Shown here piece after piece: positions 47,056 to 56,157 of a DNA stretch of 64,000 nt. The DNA is from Pseudomonas sp. BN102. GTDB taxonomy: Bacteria; Pseudomonadota; Gammaproteobacteria; Pseudomonadales; Pseudomonadaceae. Under the pieces are notes generated by a model. That model worked only from the letters and a program-made list of their open reading frames with translations. It was not told the DNA's origin and ran no database searches. Both the position numbers and the translations under genes were made by a program. The DNA is taken from assembly GCF_029871245.1 (NCBI RefSeq), contig NZ_SSON01000070.1:62001-126000 (forward strand), given 5' to 3'. Numbering within the stretch: the first letter of the stretch is position 1; every line of letters begins with the position of its first letter.

Positions 47056-48522
47056 ATGCAGTATCGCGATCTGCGCGACTTTATCAGCGGCCTGGAACAG
47101 CGCGGCGAGCTCAAGCGCATCGCCACTCCGGTGTCGCCCGTGCTGGAAATGACCGAAATCTGCGACCGCACCCTGCGCAAGCAGGGCCCGGCGCTGCTCT
47201 TCGAGAAGCCCACCGGCTTCGATATCCCCGTGCTCGGCAACCTCTTCGGCACCCCCGGCCGCGTGGCCCTGGGCATGGGCGCAGAGGACGTCGGCGAGCT
47301 GCGTGAAATCGGCAAGCTGCTGGCCTTCCTCAAGGAGCCCGAGCCGCCCAAAGGGCTGAAGGACGCCTGGAGCAAGCTGCCGATCTTCAAGAAGGTCATC
47401 GCCATGGCGCCCAAGGTGCTGAAGGATGGCCCTTGCCAGGAAGTGGTGGAGGAGGGCGACGACGTCGACCTGACGAAGCTGCCGGTGCAGACCTGCTGGC
47501 CCGGCGACGTCGCCCCGCTGATCACCTGGGGCCTGACCGTTACCCGCGGCCCGAACAAGGAGCGGCAGAACCTCGGCATCTACCGCCAGCAGGTGATCGG
47601 CCGCAACAAGGTCATCATGCGCTGGCTGAGCCACCGCGGCGGTGCGCTGGACTATCGCGAGTGGTGCAGCAAGCATCCCGGCCAGCCCTTCCCGGTGGCG
47701 GTGGCCCTGGGCGCGGACCCGGCGACCATTCTCGGCGCCGTCACCCCGGTGCCGGATAGCCTATCCGAATATGCCTTCGCCGGCCTGCTGCGGGACAACC
47801 GCACCGAACTGGTGAAGTGCCGCGGCAATGACCTGCAAGTGCCGGCCAGCGCCGAGATCGTCCTCGAAGGCGTGATCCATCCCGGCGAGATGGCCGACGA
47901 GGGTCCCTACGGCGACCACACCGGCTATTACAACGAGGTGGACAGCTTCCCGGTGTTCACCGTGGAACGCATCACCCGCCGACAAAAGCCCATCTACCAC
48001 AGCACCTACACCGGCCGGCCGCCGGATGAACCGGCCATCCTCGGCGTGGCGCTGAACGAAGTCTTCGTGCCCATACTGCAGAAGCAGTTCCCCGAGATCA
48101 CCGACTTCTACCTGCCGCCGGAAGGCTGCTCCTACCGCATGGCGGTAGTGACCATGAAGAAGCAGTATCCGGGGCACGCCAAGCGCGTAATGCTGGGTGT
48201 GTGGTCGTTCCTGCGACAGTTCATGTACACCAAGTTCGTCATAGTCACTGACGACGACGTCAATGCGCGGGACTGGAACGACGTGATCTGGGCCATCACC
48301 ACGCGCATGGACCCCAAGCGCGACACGGTGATGATCGACAACACACCGATCGACTACCTGGACTTCGCTTCGCCCGTCTCGGGGCTCGGTTCGAAGATGG
48401 GCCTGGACGCCACCCACAAGTGGCCCGGCGAAACCAATCGCGAGTGGGGCCGGGTGATCGTCCAGGACGAAGCGGTCAAGCGCCGCGTCGATGAGCTCTG
48501 GTCCTCTCTGGGAATCGATTGA
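47056..48522 (+). CDS. ubiD: 4-hydroxy-3-polyprenylbenzoate decarboxylase UbiD
   Basis: 488-aa prenylated-FMN-dependent decarboxylase of ubiquinone synthesis, removing CO2 from the prenylated benzoate; prFMN is supplied by UbiX. Seen: [22 protein letters not shown], the family start; [24 protein letters not shown], prFMN-binding Arg stretch; and the catalytic Glu region [20 protein letters not shown], which includes the conserved E-x-R-like network around E in [11 protein letters not shown]-terminal KYCHxx-like KWPGE in [15 protein letters not shown] 47056 matches the family length. Its stop overlaps the next gene's ATG by one base. Confidence 0.96.
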   Translation: MQYRDLRDFISGLEQRGELKRIATPVSPVLEMTEICDRTLRKQGPALLFEKPTGFDIPVLGNLFGTPGRVALGMGAEDVGELREIGKLLAFLKEPEPPKGLKDAWSKLPIFKKVIAMAPKVLKDGPCQEVVEEGDDVDLTKLPVQTCWPGDVAPLITWGLTVTRGPNKERQNLGIYRQQVIGRNKVIMRWLSHRGGALDYREWCSKHPGQPFPVAVALGADPATILGAVTPVPDSLSEYAFAGLLRDNRTELVKCRGNDLQVPASAEIVLEGVIHPGEMADEGPYGDHTGYYNEVDSFPVFTVERITRRQKPIYHSTYTGRPPDEPAILGVALNEVFVPILQKQFPEITDFYLPPEGCSYRMAVVTMKKQYPGHAKRVMLGVWSFLRQFMYTKFVIVTDDDVNARDWNDVIWAITTRMDPKRDTVMIDNTPIDYLDFASPVSGLGSKMGLDATHKWPGETNREWGRVIVQDEAVKRRVDELWSSLGID

Positions 48523-49490
48523 TGCGTGTCACCCTGCAACCTTCAGGCGCGGTATTGGAGACGGCTCCCCACGAGCGCATCCTGGATGCGGCGCGCCGGC
48601 TCGGCTACGAGTGCCCGCAAAGCTGCCGCAATGGCAATTGCCATATCTGCGCGGCGCTGCTGGTGGAGGGTCGCGTGCGCCAGAACGGCGCCGAACTGAC
48701 TCAGGGCGAGCTCTTCACCTGCCTGGCCGAACCCCTGGAAGACTGCGTGCTGCACTGGGATGGCGTGCTGGCGCCGGGCGAGCTGCCGGTGCGTTCGCTC
48801 AGCTGCCAGCTCACCGAGTGCACCCCGGTGGGCGGCGATGTCTGGCGCGTGGGCCTGCGCGCCCCGGCCGGCAAGCCGCCGCGCTACCATGCCGGGCAGT
48901 ACCTGCTGATCGAGCGGGACGACGGCGAGGCCTCGGCCTTCTCCATGGCCTCCGCGCCCAGCGCCGGGCGTGACATCGAGCTGCACATACTCGGTCGCGA
49001 GCGCAGCGCCTGCGCGCTCATCGAACAGCTGCAGCGCACGCGCATGGCCAAGGTGCGCATGCCCTTCGGCGACACCCACCTGGCGGAGCTGCCGGACGGC
49101 CCGCTGGTGCTGATCGCCGCGGGCACCGGCATGGGCCAGATACACAGCCTGATCGAGCATTGCCGCGCTACTGGCTTCAAGCACCCGGTGCACCTCTACT
49201 GGGGCGTGCGCCAACCGGATGACTTCTATCAGCTGGCGCACTGGGAAGACTGGCGGCGCCTGGAGAACCTCACCCTGCACAAGGTGGTCAGCGACCAGTG
49301 CGGTTGGCAGGGGCGTTGCGGCATGCTGCACGAGGCGGTTTGCGAGGACTTCCCGGACCTCAAGCAGCTGCGCGTCTACGCCAGCGGTTCCCCGGCCATG
49401 GTCTACGCGACCCTGGATGCCCTGGTGGCGGCGGGGATGGATGCCCATCAGATGCGTGCCGATGTGTTCGCATACGCACCCAGGGCGTGA
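48522..49490 (+). CDS. 2Fe-2S ferredoxin-FAD/NAD(P)H reductase fusion (Fre/CDP-6-deoxy-glucoseen-reductase-like)
   Basis: 322-aa electron-transfer protein. An N-terminal plant-type ferredoxin domain has cluster ligands C35, C40, C43 and C67; a FAD-binding domain follows with YHAGQYLLIE and SAFSMASAP (about 115-155), then an NAD(P)H domain with VLIAAGTGMGQIHSL and VYASGSPAMVYATLDAL. Similar proteins are named CDP-6-deoxy-delta-3,4-glucoseen reductase, but nothing sugar-specific is nearby. E. coli has fre, a flavin reductase, right after ubiD; this fused enzyme may fill that role, supplying reduced flavin for UbiX/UbiD. ATG 48522 overlaps the ubiD stop by one base, so they are coupled. Confidence 0.9.
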   Translation: MRVTLQPSGAVLETAPHERILDAARRLGYECPQSCRNGNCHICAALLVEGRVRQNGAELTQGELFTCLAEPLEDCVLHWDGVLAPGELPVRSLSCQLTECTPVGGDVWRVGLRAPAGKPPRYHAGQYLLIERDDGEASAFSMASAPSAGRDIELHILGRERSACALIEQLQRTRMAKVRMPFGDTHLAELPDGPLVLIAAGTGMGQIHSLIEHCRATGFKHPVHLYWGVRQPDDFYQLAHWEDWRRLENLTLHKVVSDQCGWQGRCGMLHEAVCEDFPDLKQLRVYASGSPAMVYATLDALVAAGMDAHQMRADVFAYAPRA

Positions 49491-49504
49491 AATCCGGAAA
49501 TGAC

Positions 49505-49535
49505 AAAGGCCGCCGAGGGCGGCCTTTTGTTTTTC
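49505..49535 (+). terminator. Intrinsic terminator of ubiD-reductase unit
   Basis: AAAGGCCGCC-GAG-GGCGGCCTTTT forms a perfect stem of about 10 bp followed by GTTTTTC. It lies 15 bases after the reductase stop. Confidence 0.88.
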
Positions 49536-49583
49536 GGTCGACAGGTATCGCCGCTGCGCTGCATCGATCCCGCGGGCTTCACC

Positions 49584-49647
49584 GTAGGGTGCGCTGCGCG
49601 CACCGGCGTTCTCGCGCAGGGCTGTTGGTGCGCACGGCACAGCCTAC
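49584..49647. repeat. GTAGGGTGCGC-family inverted repeat, copy 3
   Basis: Arms 49584-49604 and 49627-49647 are inverted copies of GTAGGGTGCGCTGCGCGCACC with a few mismatches, sharing the family with 25159 and 35387. It lies between the convergent flavin reductase and quinone oxidoreductase genes. Confidence 0.72.
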
Positions 49648-49658
49648 AGGTCGAGGCG

Positions 49659-50636
49659 TCAGCGGACTTCGACTACCACCTTGCCCACCGCCGTGCGGTT
49701 GGCCAGGGCGTTGATGGCTTCGGCGGCACGTTCCAGCGGGAAGGTCTGCGACACCAGCGGCTTCAGCTTGCCTTCGGCGTACCAGGCGAACAGTTGCTGG
49801 AAGTTGGCCAGGTTGTCCTGGGGCTGGCGCTGGGCGAAGGAACCCCAGAACACACCGACCACCGAGGCGCCCTTGAGCAGCGCCAGGTTCACCGGCAGTT
49901 CCGGGATGCGCCCGCTGGCGAAGCCCACCACCAGCAGCCGGCCATTCCAGTTGATGGCGCGCACGGCGGCGTCGAACAGGTCGCCACCCACCGGGTCGTA
50001 GATCACGTCGGCGCCCTGCCCGCCGGTGAGCTCCTTGACGCGGTCCTTGAGGTTTTCCTCGCTGTAGTTGATCAGCGCGTCGGCGCCGGCGGCCTTGGCC
50101 ACTTCCAGTTTTTCCGCGCTGCTGGCAGCGGCGATCACCCGCGCGCCCATGGCCTTGCCGATTTCTACCGCGGCCAGGCCGACGCCGCCGGAGGCGCCGA
50201 GCACCAGCAGGGTTTCACCGGGATGCAGGTTGGCGCGCTGCTTCAGGGCATGCATCGAGGTGCCGTAGGTCATGCCGAAGGCCGCGGCGGAATTGAAGTC
50301 GATGCCCTTGGGAATCGGCATCACGTTGTAGGCCGGCACCGCCACCTGTTCAGCGAAGCTGCCCCAGCCGGTCAGCGCCATCACCCGGTCGCCGGGCTTG
50401 AGGTGGCTGACCTTCTCGCCCACGGCGGCAACCACGCCGGCCGCCTCGCCACCCGGGGAGAAGGGGAACGGCGGCTTGAACTGGTACTTGCCTTCGATGA
50501 TCAGGGTGTCGGGAAAGTTGACCGCTGCGGAGTGGACGTCGATCAGGATTTCGTTCTTCTTCGGCTCGGGGCTGGCGACTTCCTCCAGCACCAGGGTATC
50601 GGCGGGACCGAAGGCTTTGCACAGGACGGCTTTCAT
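49659..50636 (-). CDS. NADPH:quinone oxidoreductase (QOR, MDR superfamily)
   Basis: 325-aa medium-chain dehydrogenase/reductase without structural or catalytic zinc Cys motifs. Seen: GroES-like N-terminal domain with AVNFPDTLIIEGKY and PFSPGGEAAGVVAAVG, then the Rossmann part with LLVLGASGGVGLAAVEIGKAMGARVIAAASS and GADALINYSEENLKDRV. The 2'-phosphate pocket of NADPH enzymes is likely at AASSAEKL. Members reduce quinones, enones or nitro compounds; the substrate is unknown. Followed by the repeat at 49584. Divergent from the FliL-like gene. Confidence 0.92.
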   Translation of the reverse strand: MKAVLCKAFGPADTLVLEEVASPEPKKNEILIDVHSAAVNFPDTLIIEGKYQFKPPFPFSPGGEAAGVVAAVGEKVSHLKPGDRVMALTGWGSFAEQVAVPAYNVMPIPKGIDFNSAAAFGMTYGTSMHALKQRANLHPGETLLVLGASGGVGLAAVEIGKAMGARVIAAASSAEKLEVAKAAGADALINYSEENLKDRVKELTGGQGADVIYDPVGGDLFDAAVRAINWNGRLLVVGFASGRIPELPVNLALLKGASVVGVFWGSFAQRQPQDNLANFQQLFAWYAEGKLKPLVSQTFPLERAAEAINALANRTAVGKVVVEVR

Positions 50637-50812
50637 CGCGAGGCTCCTAGGCTTGGGGCGCGGGCCCCGGGCATGTGGCCTTGCAGTGTAGGTGGGAGGG
50701 CAGGGCGGTCAATCAGCATGCCCGGGCCTGATAGGCCTGCATAAACGGAGGTCTTGGGGCTGGCCCCGGCTCTGGATATGCTAGGCGGCATTCGACCCGA
50801 GGAATGACCCTG

Positions 50813-51226
50813 GTGAAAAGACTGACTGCATTGCTGCTGGCGCTGACCCTCCCCCTGCTGGCCATGGCCAACGAGGAAGAGGAGCCCAAGGAAGGCGAGG
50901 CGCCCAAAGTCGCCTATATCGACCTGGTGCCGTCCCTGGTCGGCAACTATGGCTCCGGCCCGCGCCTGAAGTACTACAAGGCCGATATCTCGCTGCGGGT
51001 TTCCGGCCCGGAAGCCGAGGAAAAGGTCACCCGCCACGAGCCGCTGATTCGCAACCAGTTGGTGATGCTGTTCTCCCAGCAGACCGACGAGTCGCTGGGC
51101 TCCTCCGACTCCAAGGAAAAGCTCCGCCAGGAAGCGCTCAAGCAGGTGCAGCAGGTGCTGCACAGCGAGGAAGGCAAGCCCCTGGTGGACGACCTGCTGT
51201 TCAACAACCTGATCGTTCAGCCCTGA
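50813..51226 (+). CDS. FliL-like periplasmic protein
   Basis: 137-aa secreted protein with a FliL-type fold. FliL proteins interact with the flagellar stator; pseudomonads have this extra copy away from the flagellar cluster. Signal peptide VKRLTALLLALTLPLLAMA is clear. Seen: KVAYIDLVPSLVGNYG, LKYYKADISLRV, HEPLIRNQLVMLFSQQT and KLRQEALKQVQQVL, matching the FliL core. GTG 50813 was preferred because GAGG stands 10 bases upstream; the in-frame ATG at 50804 is one base from it. The 3' end overlaps the convergent diguanylate cyclase gene by 10 bases. Confidence 0.85.
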   Translation: MKRLTALLLALTLPLLAMANEEEEPKEGEAPKVAYIDLVPSLVGNYGSGPRLKYYKADISLRVSGPEAEEKVTRHEPLIRNQLVMLFSQQTDESLGSSDSKEKLRQEALKQVQQVLHSEEGKPLVDDLLFNNLIVQP

Positions 51227-53061
51227 CCCTTCTCCCACAGGCAGGTGCGATTGCGCCCCTCGTGCTTGGCCCGGTAGAGCGCGGCGTCGCTGCGTGACAC
51301 CAGGCTGTCGGGCTGGTCTTCGCGGGCCGGGTCGGAGATGGCGATGCCGATGCTGAGCGTCAGGCGTTCCTCCGGGCTGGCCGGGTGCTCGATGGCCAGT
51401 TCGGCGATCCGCGCCATCACCCGCTCGGCCACGTGCCGCGCACCTTCTTCGGCGGTGTTGGCGAGGATGATGGCGAACTCCTCACCGCCGTAGCGACAGG
51501 CCACATCGCCTTCCCGGCGCAGGCTCTGTTGCAGCGCCTGGGCCACCCGGCGCAGGGCGTCGTCGCCGGCCTGGTGGCCGAGCCTGTCGTTGTACGCCTT
51601 GAAGTGATCCACATCCAGCATCAGCAGCGCCAGGGGCGCGCCGAGGCGGCGCAGGCGCCGCCATTCGCCGCCCAGCTGGCGGTCGAAGTAGCGCCGGTTG
51701 TATAGCCCGGTAAGGCCGTCCTGGCGGGACAGCCGCTGTAGCCGCGCTTCCAGCTCCAGTCGCTCGCGGTTGTCGCGGGACACCCCGATCAGGTAGTCGC
51801 GGCCGTTCAGGTTCACCATCTGGGCGCTGATTTCCGCTGCCTGCAGGCTGCCGTCGGCGCGACGCATCTCGCGCTGGAAGATGCTCGAGTTGTCATCGCG
51901 ATGGGCCTGACGCACCAGCTCCAGCCAGGTGTGGAAGCCGGGCAGCAGTTGCTCCGGGTCTTCCTTGAGCAGCCGGCGGAAGGTGTCGGCGTCGTAGCCC
52001 AGACTGGCGTGGGTGGCCTGGTTCATGTGCAGGACCTCGCGGCTGGCGAGCTCGAAGATGAACAGGCCGTCCTGACTGGAGTCCGTCAGGTCGAGTACCA
52101 GTTGCAGGCGCTGGCGGCTATCCCGAAGGTCCTGTTCGGCGTGTTCGCGCTGGCTGACCTCCTCGTTCAGGCGCCGGTAGCCGGCCTGCAGGGCGCTGGC
52201 GCGGCGGGCATTCTCCAGCGCCAGGGCCAGTGCCGCTACCAGCAGCAGGCTGGTGAGCAGGCTGGCGCCGAGAACGACCTGCGGCAGGGGCGAACGGAGC
52301 TGCTCCACCAGCTTGGGAGTCGGGCTCAGCTGCAGGGCGAAGTTGCTGTTGTTGAGCAGGTGCAGGGGCACGCGCTGGCTCAGCTGGCCCAGGCTCTCCG
52401 GCTGCTGCTTGCGGTAGATGGGTTGGCCGGACTCCAGCAGCAGGACACTGAAGTTGCGGTCGTCGAGCTTGGCGAGGAGTTCGTCCATCAGCGACTCGAC
52501 GCGGAACACGCCCTGGAGGAAGCCATCGAAGGTCCGCTTGCTCTGTTCATCGCTGATGTAGAGCGGCGTGTAGAGGATGAAGCCGCGCCCACCCTGGACC
52601 AGGGTGAAGCTGTTGGACATCTGCGCCTCGCCGCTGGCCTTGGCCTGCATGGCGAGGTTGAAGTTGGGGTGGTTGCGGGTCAGGCGAAATCCCCTGGCGG
52701 CTTCATTGCCTGTTTCCGGCAGCACCCAGTGCATGCGCAGGTCGGCGCCCATCCACTGGATGGACTGGTAGCCGGGGAAGTGCTCCAGGGCGAAATTGGC
52801 TTCGAGGGACCACTCGTCCTGGGGGATTCGCCCGCGATGGTTCCACTCCAGGGCCATGCGGCGCAGGCCCTCGACTTCATCGATCAGGTTGGTTTCCAGC
52901 TCGGTGGCCAGGGTCCGCGCCTGGTAGCCGACGCGGTCGCGGATGCGCTCCTGCTGGGCGTCTTCCATCTGTCGCCAGAGCAGCAGGCTGGTGCCGCACA
53001 GCGCCAGGAGCAGCAGGACGAGCGCTGATCGGACCAGCCAGGCGGGAGGAAAGTGCAGCAT
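51217..53061 (-). CDS. Membrane diguanylate cyclase (CHASE-type sensor, PAS, GGDEF)
   Basis: 614-aa inner-membrane c-di-GMP synthase. N-terminal helix (about 9-29) is followed by a periplasmic CHASE-like domain (30-255), a second helix (about 258-282), a coiled coil, a PAS domain (about 320-430) and the GGDEF domain (about 440-610). The active-site signature is GGEEF at 525-529, and an inhibitory I-site RxxD lies at 516-519 (REGD), so product feedback is likely. Ligand of the periplasmic domain is unknown. Convergent overlap with the FliL-like gene. The next gene downstream (53113) is on the same strand 51 bases from its start. Confidence 0.92.
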   Translation of the reverse strand: MLHFPPAWLVRSALVLLLLALCGTSLLLWRQMEDAQQERIRDRVGYQARTLATELETNLIDEVEGLRRMALEWNHRGRIPQDEWSLEANFALEHFPGYQSIQWMGADLRMHWVLPETGNEAARGFRLTRNHPNFNLAMQAKASGEAQMSNSFTLVQGGRGFILYTPLYISDEQSKRTFDGFLQGVFRVESLMDELLAKLDDRNFSVLLLESGQPIYRKQQPESLGQLSQRVPLHLLNNSNFALQLSPTPKLVEQLRSPLPQVVLGASLLTSLLLVAALALALENARRASALQAGYRRLNEEVSQREHAEQDLRDSRQRLQLVLDLTDSSQDGLFIFELASREVLHMNQATHASLGYDADTFRRLLKEDPEQLLPGFHTWLELVRQAHRDDNSSIFQREMRRADGSLQAAEISAQMVNLNGRDYLIGVSRDNRERLELEARLQRLSRQDGLTGLYNRRYFDRQLGGEWRRLRRLGAPLALLMLDVDHFKAYNDRLGHQAGDDALRRVAQALQQSLRREGDVACRYGGEEFAIILANTAEEGARHVAERVMARIAELAIEHPASPEERLTLSIGIAISDPAREDQPDSLVSRSDAALYRAKHEGRNRTCLWEKGQG

Positions 53062-53112
53062 GGGCGTGCCCCGGAAGATTCCTCTCCCTCATAGCACAGG
53101 GCCATGCCCGAC

Positions 53113-53562
<450 letters not shown>

Positions 53563-53768
53563 GAACTTTGCTCCTGTACGTTCGTCCTTAATTGGGGGCA
53601 TCGAAGCTTGGGTCTGGCCGACAGCCGGTTGGCGTCACAAATTGCGTGTTCGCTCACGTTGCCGGAGAATGCCGCGCTTTATGCTGCGTGCCGCCGTACC
53701 GTCCAATCAAAAACAACAACTCGCCATCGGTCATCACGTGGAGTTTGCCTGCAAGGGGGAGGCAATCG

Positions 53769-53903
53769 ATGAAACGCAAGCCAGACATTCTCTGGGTACT
53801 GGTCATCATTTTCGGTCTGGGTGTGGTTACCACCGGTTACACCCAAAGCCTCTGGGAACGCCAGAGCAGCGCACCCGAGAACCTGACCCAGCAACAGCCC
53901 TGA
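53769..53903 (+). CDS. Small single-pass membrane protein
   Basis: 44-aa protein. The first 7 residues are basic, then one membrane helix ILWVLVIIFGLGVVTTGY, then a polar, Gln-rich tail. A strong ribosome-binding site GGGGGAGG stands 7 bases before ATG 53769, which argues that it is translated. I do not recognise a named family; a similar small protein sits at this place in other pseudomonads as far as I recall. Function unknown. It lies between the divergent EVE gene and the FTHF cyclo-ligase gene on the other strand, with its own short intergenic leader. Confidence 0.72.
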   Translation: MKRKPDILWVLVIIFGLGVVTTGYTQSLWERQSSAPENLTQQQP

Positions 53904-53943
53904 ATCCGTTCCTGCCGGCGCCGCAAGGATCGCGGTGCCGCCG

Positions 53944-54549
53944 TCAGCGTCCCACGTACCAGTCACTGTCCGTTACGGTCGCCTGCAAGGCGACATCCCA
54001 GCTCGCCAGCTCCAGCCTGTCCACTTTCTGGCATTCGTGCGCCAGGCCCAGCAGGGTCGGCTTGCGCCATTGACGGCGCCGCGCCAGGTAGGCCAGGCTG
54101 CGGTCGTAGAAGCCCGCACCCATTCCCAGCCGTCCACCGTACTCATCGAAGCCCACCAGCGGCAGCATGACCAGATCCAGTGCCCAGACCTTGCGTTGCT
54201 GCGCCGGATTGGCGCGCGGTTCGAGGATGCGGAAGCGGTTCTTGCGCAGCTTTTCCCCTGGGAGTAGGCGCTGGAAGACCATCTTTTCCCTTGGCCAGGC
54301 ATTGAGCACAGGCAGATAGGCCTGCTTGCCGCGGCGTTGCGCTTCGCGCAGCAGCGGACGCGGGTCGATCTCGCCATTGGTGGGCAGGTAGAGCGCGACA
54401 TGCCGGGCTCGGCGGAACAGCGGGTCCTGCGCGAGCTGGCGATAGAGAGCCTTGGCGGCGTGCTTCTGCTGGAGGGGACTGAGTGCGCGTCGGGCCTGGC
54501 GGAGCAGGCGGCGCAAGCTCTGGCGGGAGTGGGATCCGGCGCAGATCAT
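53944..54549 (-). CDS. 5-formyltetrahydrofolate cyclo-ligase
   Basis: 201-aa enzyme converting 5-formyl-THF to 5,10-methenyl-THF with ATP. Seen: SLRRLLRQARRALSP at the start (substrate-ATP site Arg/Lys), LYLPTNGEIDPRPL, and GFDEYGGRLGMGAGFYDRSLA, the signature with the P-loop-like GGRLGMGxGFYD. C-terminal LGLAHECQ with Cys/Gln. It directly follows the 6S RNA gene on the minus strand, the same order (zapA-ssrS-ygfA) as in E. coli, where the two are cotranscribed and linked to persistence. Confidence 0.93.
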   Translation of the reverse strand: MICAGSHSRQSLRRLLRQARRALSPLQQKHAAKALYRQLAQDPLFRRARHVALYLPTNGEIDPRPLLREAQRRGKQAYLPVLNAWPREKMVFQRLLPGEKLRKNRFRILEPRANPAQQRKVWALDLVMLPLVGFDEYGGRLGMGAGFYDRSLAYLARRRQWRKPTLLGLAHECQKVDRLELASWDVALQATVTDSDWYVGR

Positions 54550-54559
54550 GAAAGAAATA

Positions 54560-54738
54560 GACTCCCCGGTCGTGCCGCTGTCGGGTTAGCCCTTGAACCC
54601 GAAAGTTCAAGGTGGAGGTTGCAGGAGGCGTTAAGGCTTTCCGTCAGGCGGACATGCACACCGGCCCCAACTTGCAACCCCCGTGGTTGCATATATCGGC
54701 TCAGGGACATCACCGACTGGCCAACACACCAGGGAGCT
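54560..54738 (-). ncRNA. ssrS: 6S RNA (ssrS)
   Basis: A 6S RNA of about 179 nt, read on the minus strand from near 54738 to near 54560. It mimics an open promoter and sequesters the sigma-70 holoenzyme in stationary phase. Seen in RNA sense: a closing stem pairing CTCCCTGG near the 5' end with CCGGGGAG near the 3' end, the conserved stretch TGTCCCTGAGCCGATAT, the conserved GGAAAGCCTTAA, and the hairpin CTTGAAC..GTTCAAGGG. A -10 box lies upstream at 54751-54746. It lies between zapA and the FTHF cyclo-ligase gene, as in other gammaproteobacteria. Ends are estimated to within several bases. Confidence 0.93.
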
Positions 54739-54745
54739 GGCGGCG

Positions 54746-54751
54746 AGTATA
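54746..54751 (-). promoter_or_regulatory. -10 box of the 6S RNA promoter
   Basis: TATACT on the minus strand, about 7 bases before the deduced 6S RNA start. No strong -35 is visible at 17 bases. It sits inside the gap between zapA and ssrS. Confidence 0.6.
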
Positions 54752-54835
54752 CCCCAAGAACCGTTCCGGAAACTGCTGCGCGTCGGTCTGGCTGCGTCAA
54801 AAATGGTCGCGCAGCGTCACCTTGTCGCAGCAGGC

Positions 54836-55150
54836 TCAGGCCTGGTGCGCGTCCGGGTCCGCGGCCAGGGCGTGGTCGACGCGCTCCAGCAGGTCGCGTA
54901 CCCGCTCGCGGGTGGAAGTGGCTTCCTGGTCCAGGCGCTGCTGCTTGTGCAGCAAGTCGTGAGTGATGTTCAGGGCGGCCATCACGGCGATGCGGTCGGC
55001 CCCGATGACCTTCCCGCTGGAACGGATCTCGCGCATCTTGCCATCCAGGTAGCGCGCGGCGCTCTCCAGGTTGGCGCGCTCATCCGATGGGCAGGCGATG
55101 CAGTATTCCTTGTCGAGGATTTGTACGGTGACGGTGTTGGACTGAGTCAT
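54836..55150 (-). CDS. zapA: Cell division protein ZapA
   Basis: 104-aa FtsZ-associated protein. ZapA bundles FtsZ filaments at midcell. Seen: globular N terminus TVTVQILDKEYCIACPSDERANLESAARYLDGKMREIR, with the conserved YxIxCP motif, then a C-terminal coiled coil (about 60-100). The 4-base overlap with the ZapB-like gene upstream suggests they are translated together. Followed by the 6S RNA gene. Confidence 0.94.
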   Translation of the reverse strand: MTQSNTVTVQILDKEYCIACPSDERANLESAARYLDGKMREIRSSGKVIGADRIAVMAALNITHDLLHKQQRLDQEATSTRERVRDLLERVDHALAADPDAHQA

Positions 55151-55356
55151 GAATCCTGCTCCAGGGCTTTCAGGCGCGAAATCATCGCTTCGACCTTGAG
55201 CCGGGCCATTTCGTTCTTTTCGATCAGATGAGCGCGCTCTTCACGCCAGGCCTTCTCGCTGGCAAGCAGGAGCCGGTTCTGGGCCTTGAGCTGCTCGACA
55301 CGCTGGATCAGCAGTTCCAGCTTGGCTGTCAGTGCATGCAGTTCGGCATCTTCCAT
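55147..55356 (-). CDS. ZapB-like small coiled-coil protein (TIGR02449)
   Basis: 69-aa coiled-coil protein of the TIGR02449 type. It is almost entirely heptad-patterned: LHALTAKLELLIQRVEQLKAQN..LLASEKAWREERAHL. The size and pattern resemble ZapB, which links ZapA-FtsZ rings to MatP in E. coli, but orthology is not certain. Overlaps zapA by 4 bases, so the two form a cell-division pair. ATG 55356 has CATGGAAGATGC context with AAGTAGACAGCCC upstream. It is divergent from ygfB across 204 bases in which I see no other element. Confidence 0.82.
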   Translation of the reverse strand: MEDAELHALTAKLELLIQRVEQLKAQNRLLLASEKAWREERAHLIEKNEMARLKVEAMISRLKALEQDS

Positions 55357-55560
55357 GGGCTGTCTACTTGATGGGGAGTGACCGGGACTATATAGGACCG
55401 GCGCGAGAGCGGGTCAAACCCGCTGGTGGCCGGCGTGATTCATCGCACGTCCGTGGGTGGGTCTGGTGGCGGGCGGCCGATGCTGCCTTCACCGCGTCAG
55501 GCTGCTAGGATACGAGGCCGTCATTCTAGTGATTGCGCCCTCTGGCGCCTAGCCACCCTT

Positions 55561-56115
55561 ATGTCCAGTTCGAATTCCCCTTACAACGCTTTCGCCACCC
55601 TGCTCGCCACCAGCGGTCAGGCCGTTTCCCCCGCCGAAATCCACGGCCTGCTGCTCGGTCGCAGCTGCGCCGGCGCCGGCTTCGAGCCCGAGCCCTGGCT
55701 GGAGGATGCCGCCGAACTGCTCGGCAGCGCCCCGCAGGACAATCTGCGCCAGGCACTGATTGGCCTGCAGGAGATGGTCAAGGGCGAGCTGACCGGCAGC
55801 GAGATGGCTGTGGTCCTGCTGCTCCCCGACGACGAGGCGCCGCTCGCCGAACGTGCCGCGGCCCTCGGCCAGTGGTGTCAGGGCTTCCTCGGCGGCTTCG
55901 GCCTGACCGCCCGCGAAGGCGCGCTGTCCGGCGAAGCGGTCGAAGTGCTCCAGGATCTCGCTTCCATCGCCCAGGTGCAGAGCGCCCTGGAAGACTCCGA
56001 TGACGGCGAGAACGACTATATGGAAGTCATGGAGTACCTGCGCATCGCGCCCCTGCTGCTGTTTACCGAGTGCGCCAAACCCGCCGCGCCGGCCCCCAAA
56101 CCCTCGTTGCATTGA
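55561..56115 (+). CDS. ygfB: YgfB-family protein (UPF0149)
   Basis: 184-aa helical protein of the UPF0149/YecA-like family. In P. aeruginosa YgfB suppresses ampDh3 expression and so affects beta-lactam resistance. Seen: [28 protein letters not shown] at the start, [14 protein letters not shown], and [19 protein letters not shown], the family core. It lacks the SEC-C metal-binding tail of YecA. Followed after 42 bases by pepP, the same order as in E. coli. ATG 55561 gives the family start; an open extension upstream has no ribosome-binding site. Confidence 0.92.
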   Translation: MSSSNSPYNAFATLLATSGQAVSPAEIHGLLLGRSCAGAGFEPEPWLEDAAELLGSAPQDNLRQALIGLQEMVKGELTGSEMAVVLLLPDDEAPLAERAAALGQWCQGFLGGFGLTAREGALSGEAVEVLQDLASIAQVQSALEDSDDGENDYMEVMEYLRIAPLLLFTECAKPAAPAPKPSLH

Positions 56116-56157
56116 ACCCGAGCGGCGGGCCGCCAAGCCCGCCCTGATGGAGCGCGC

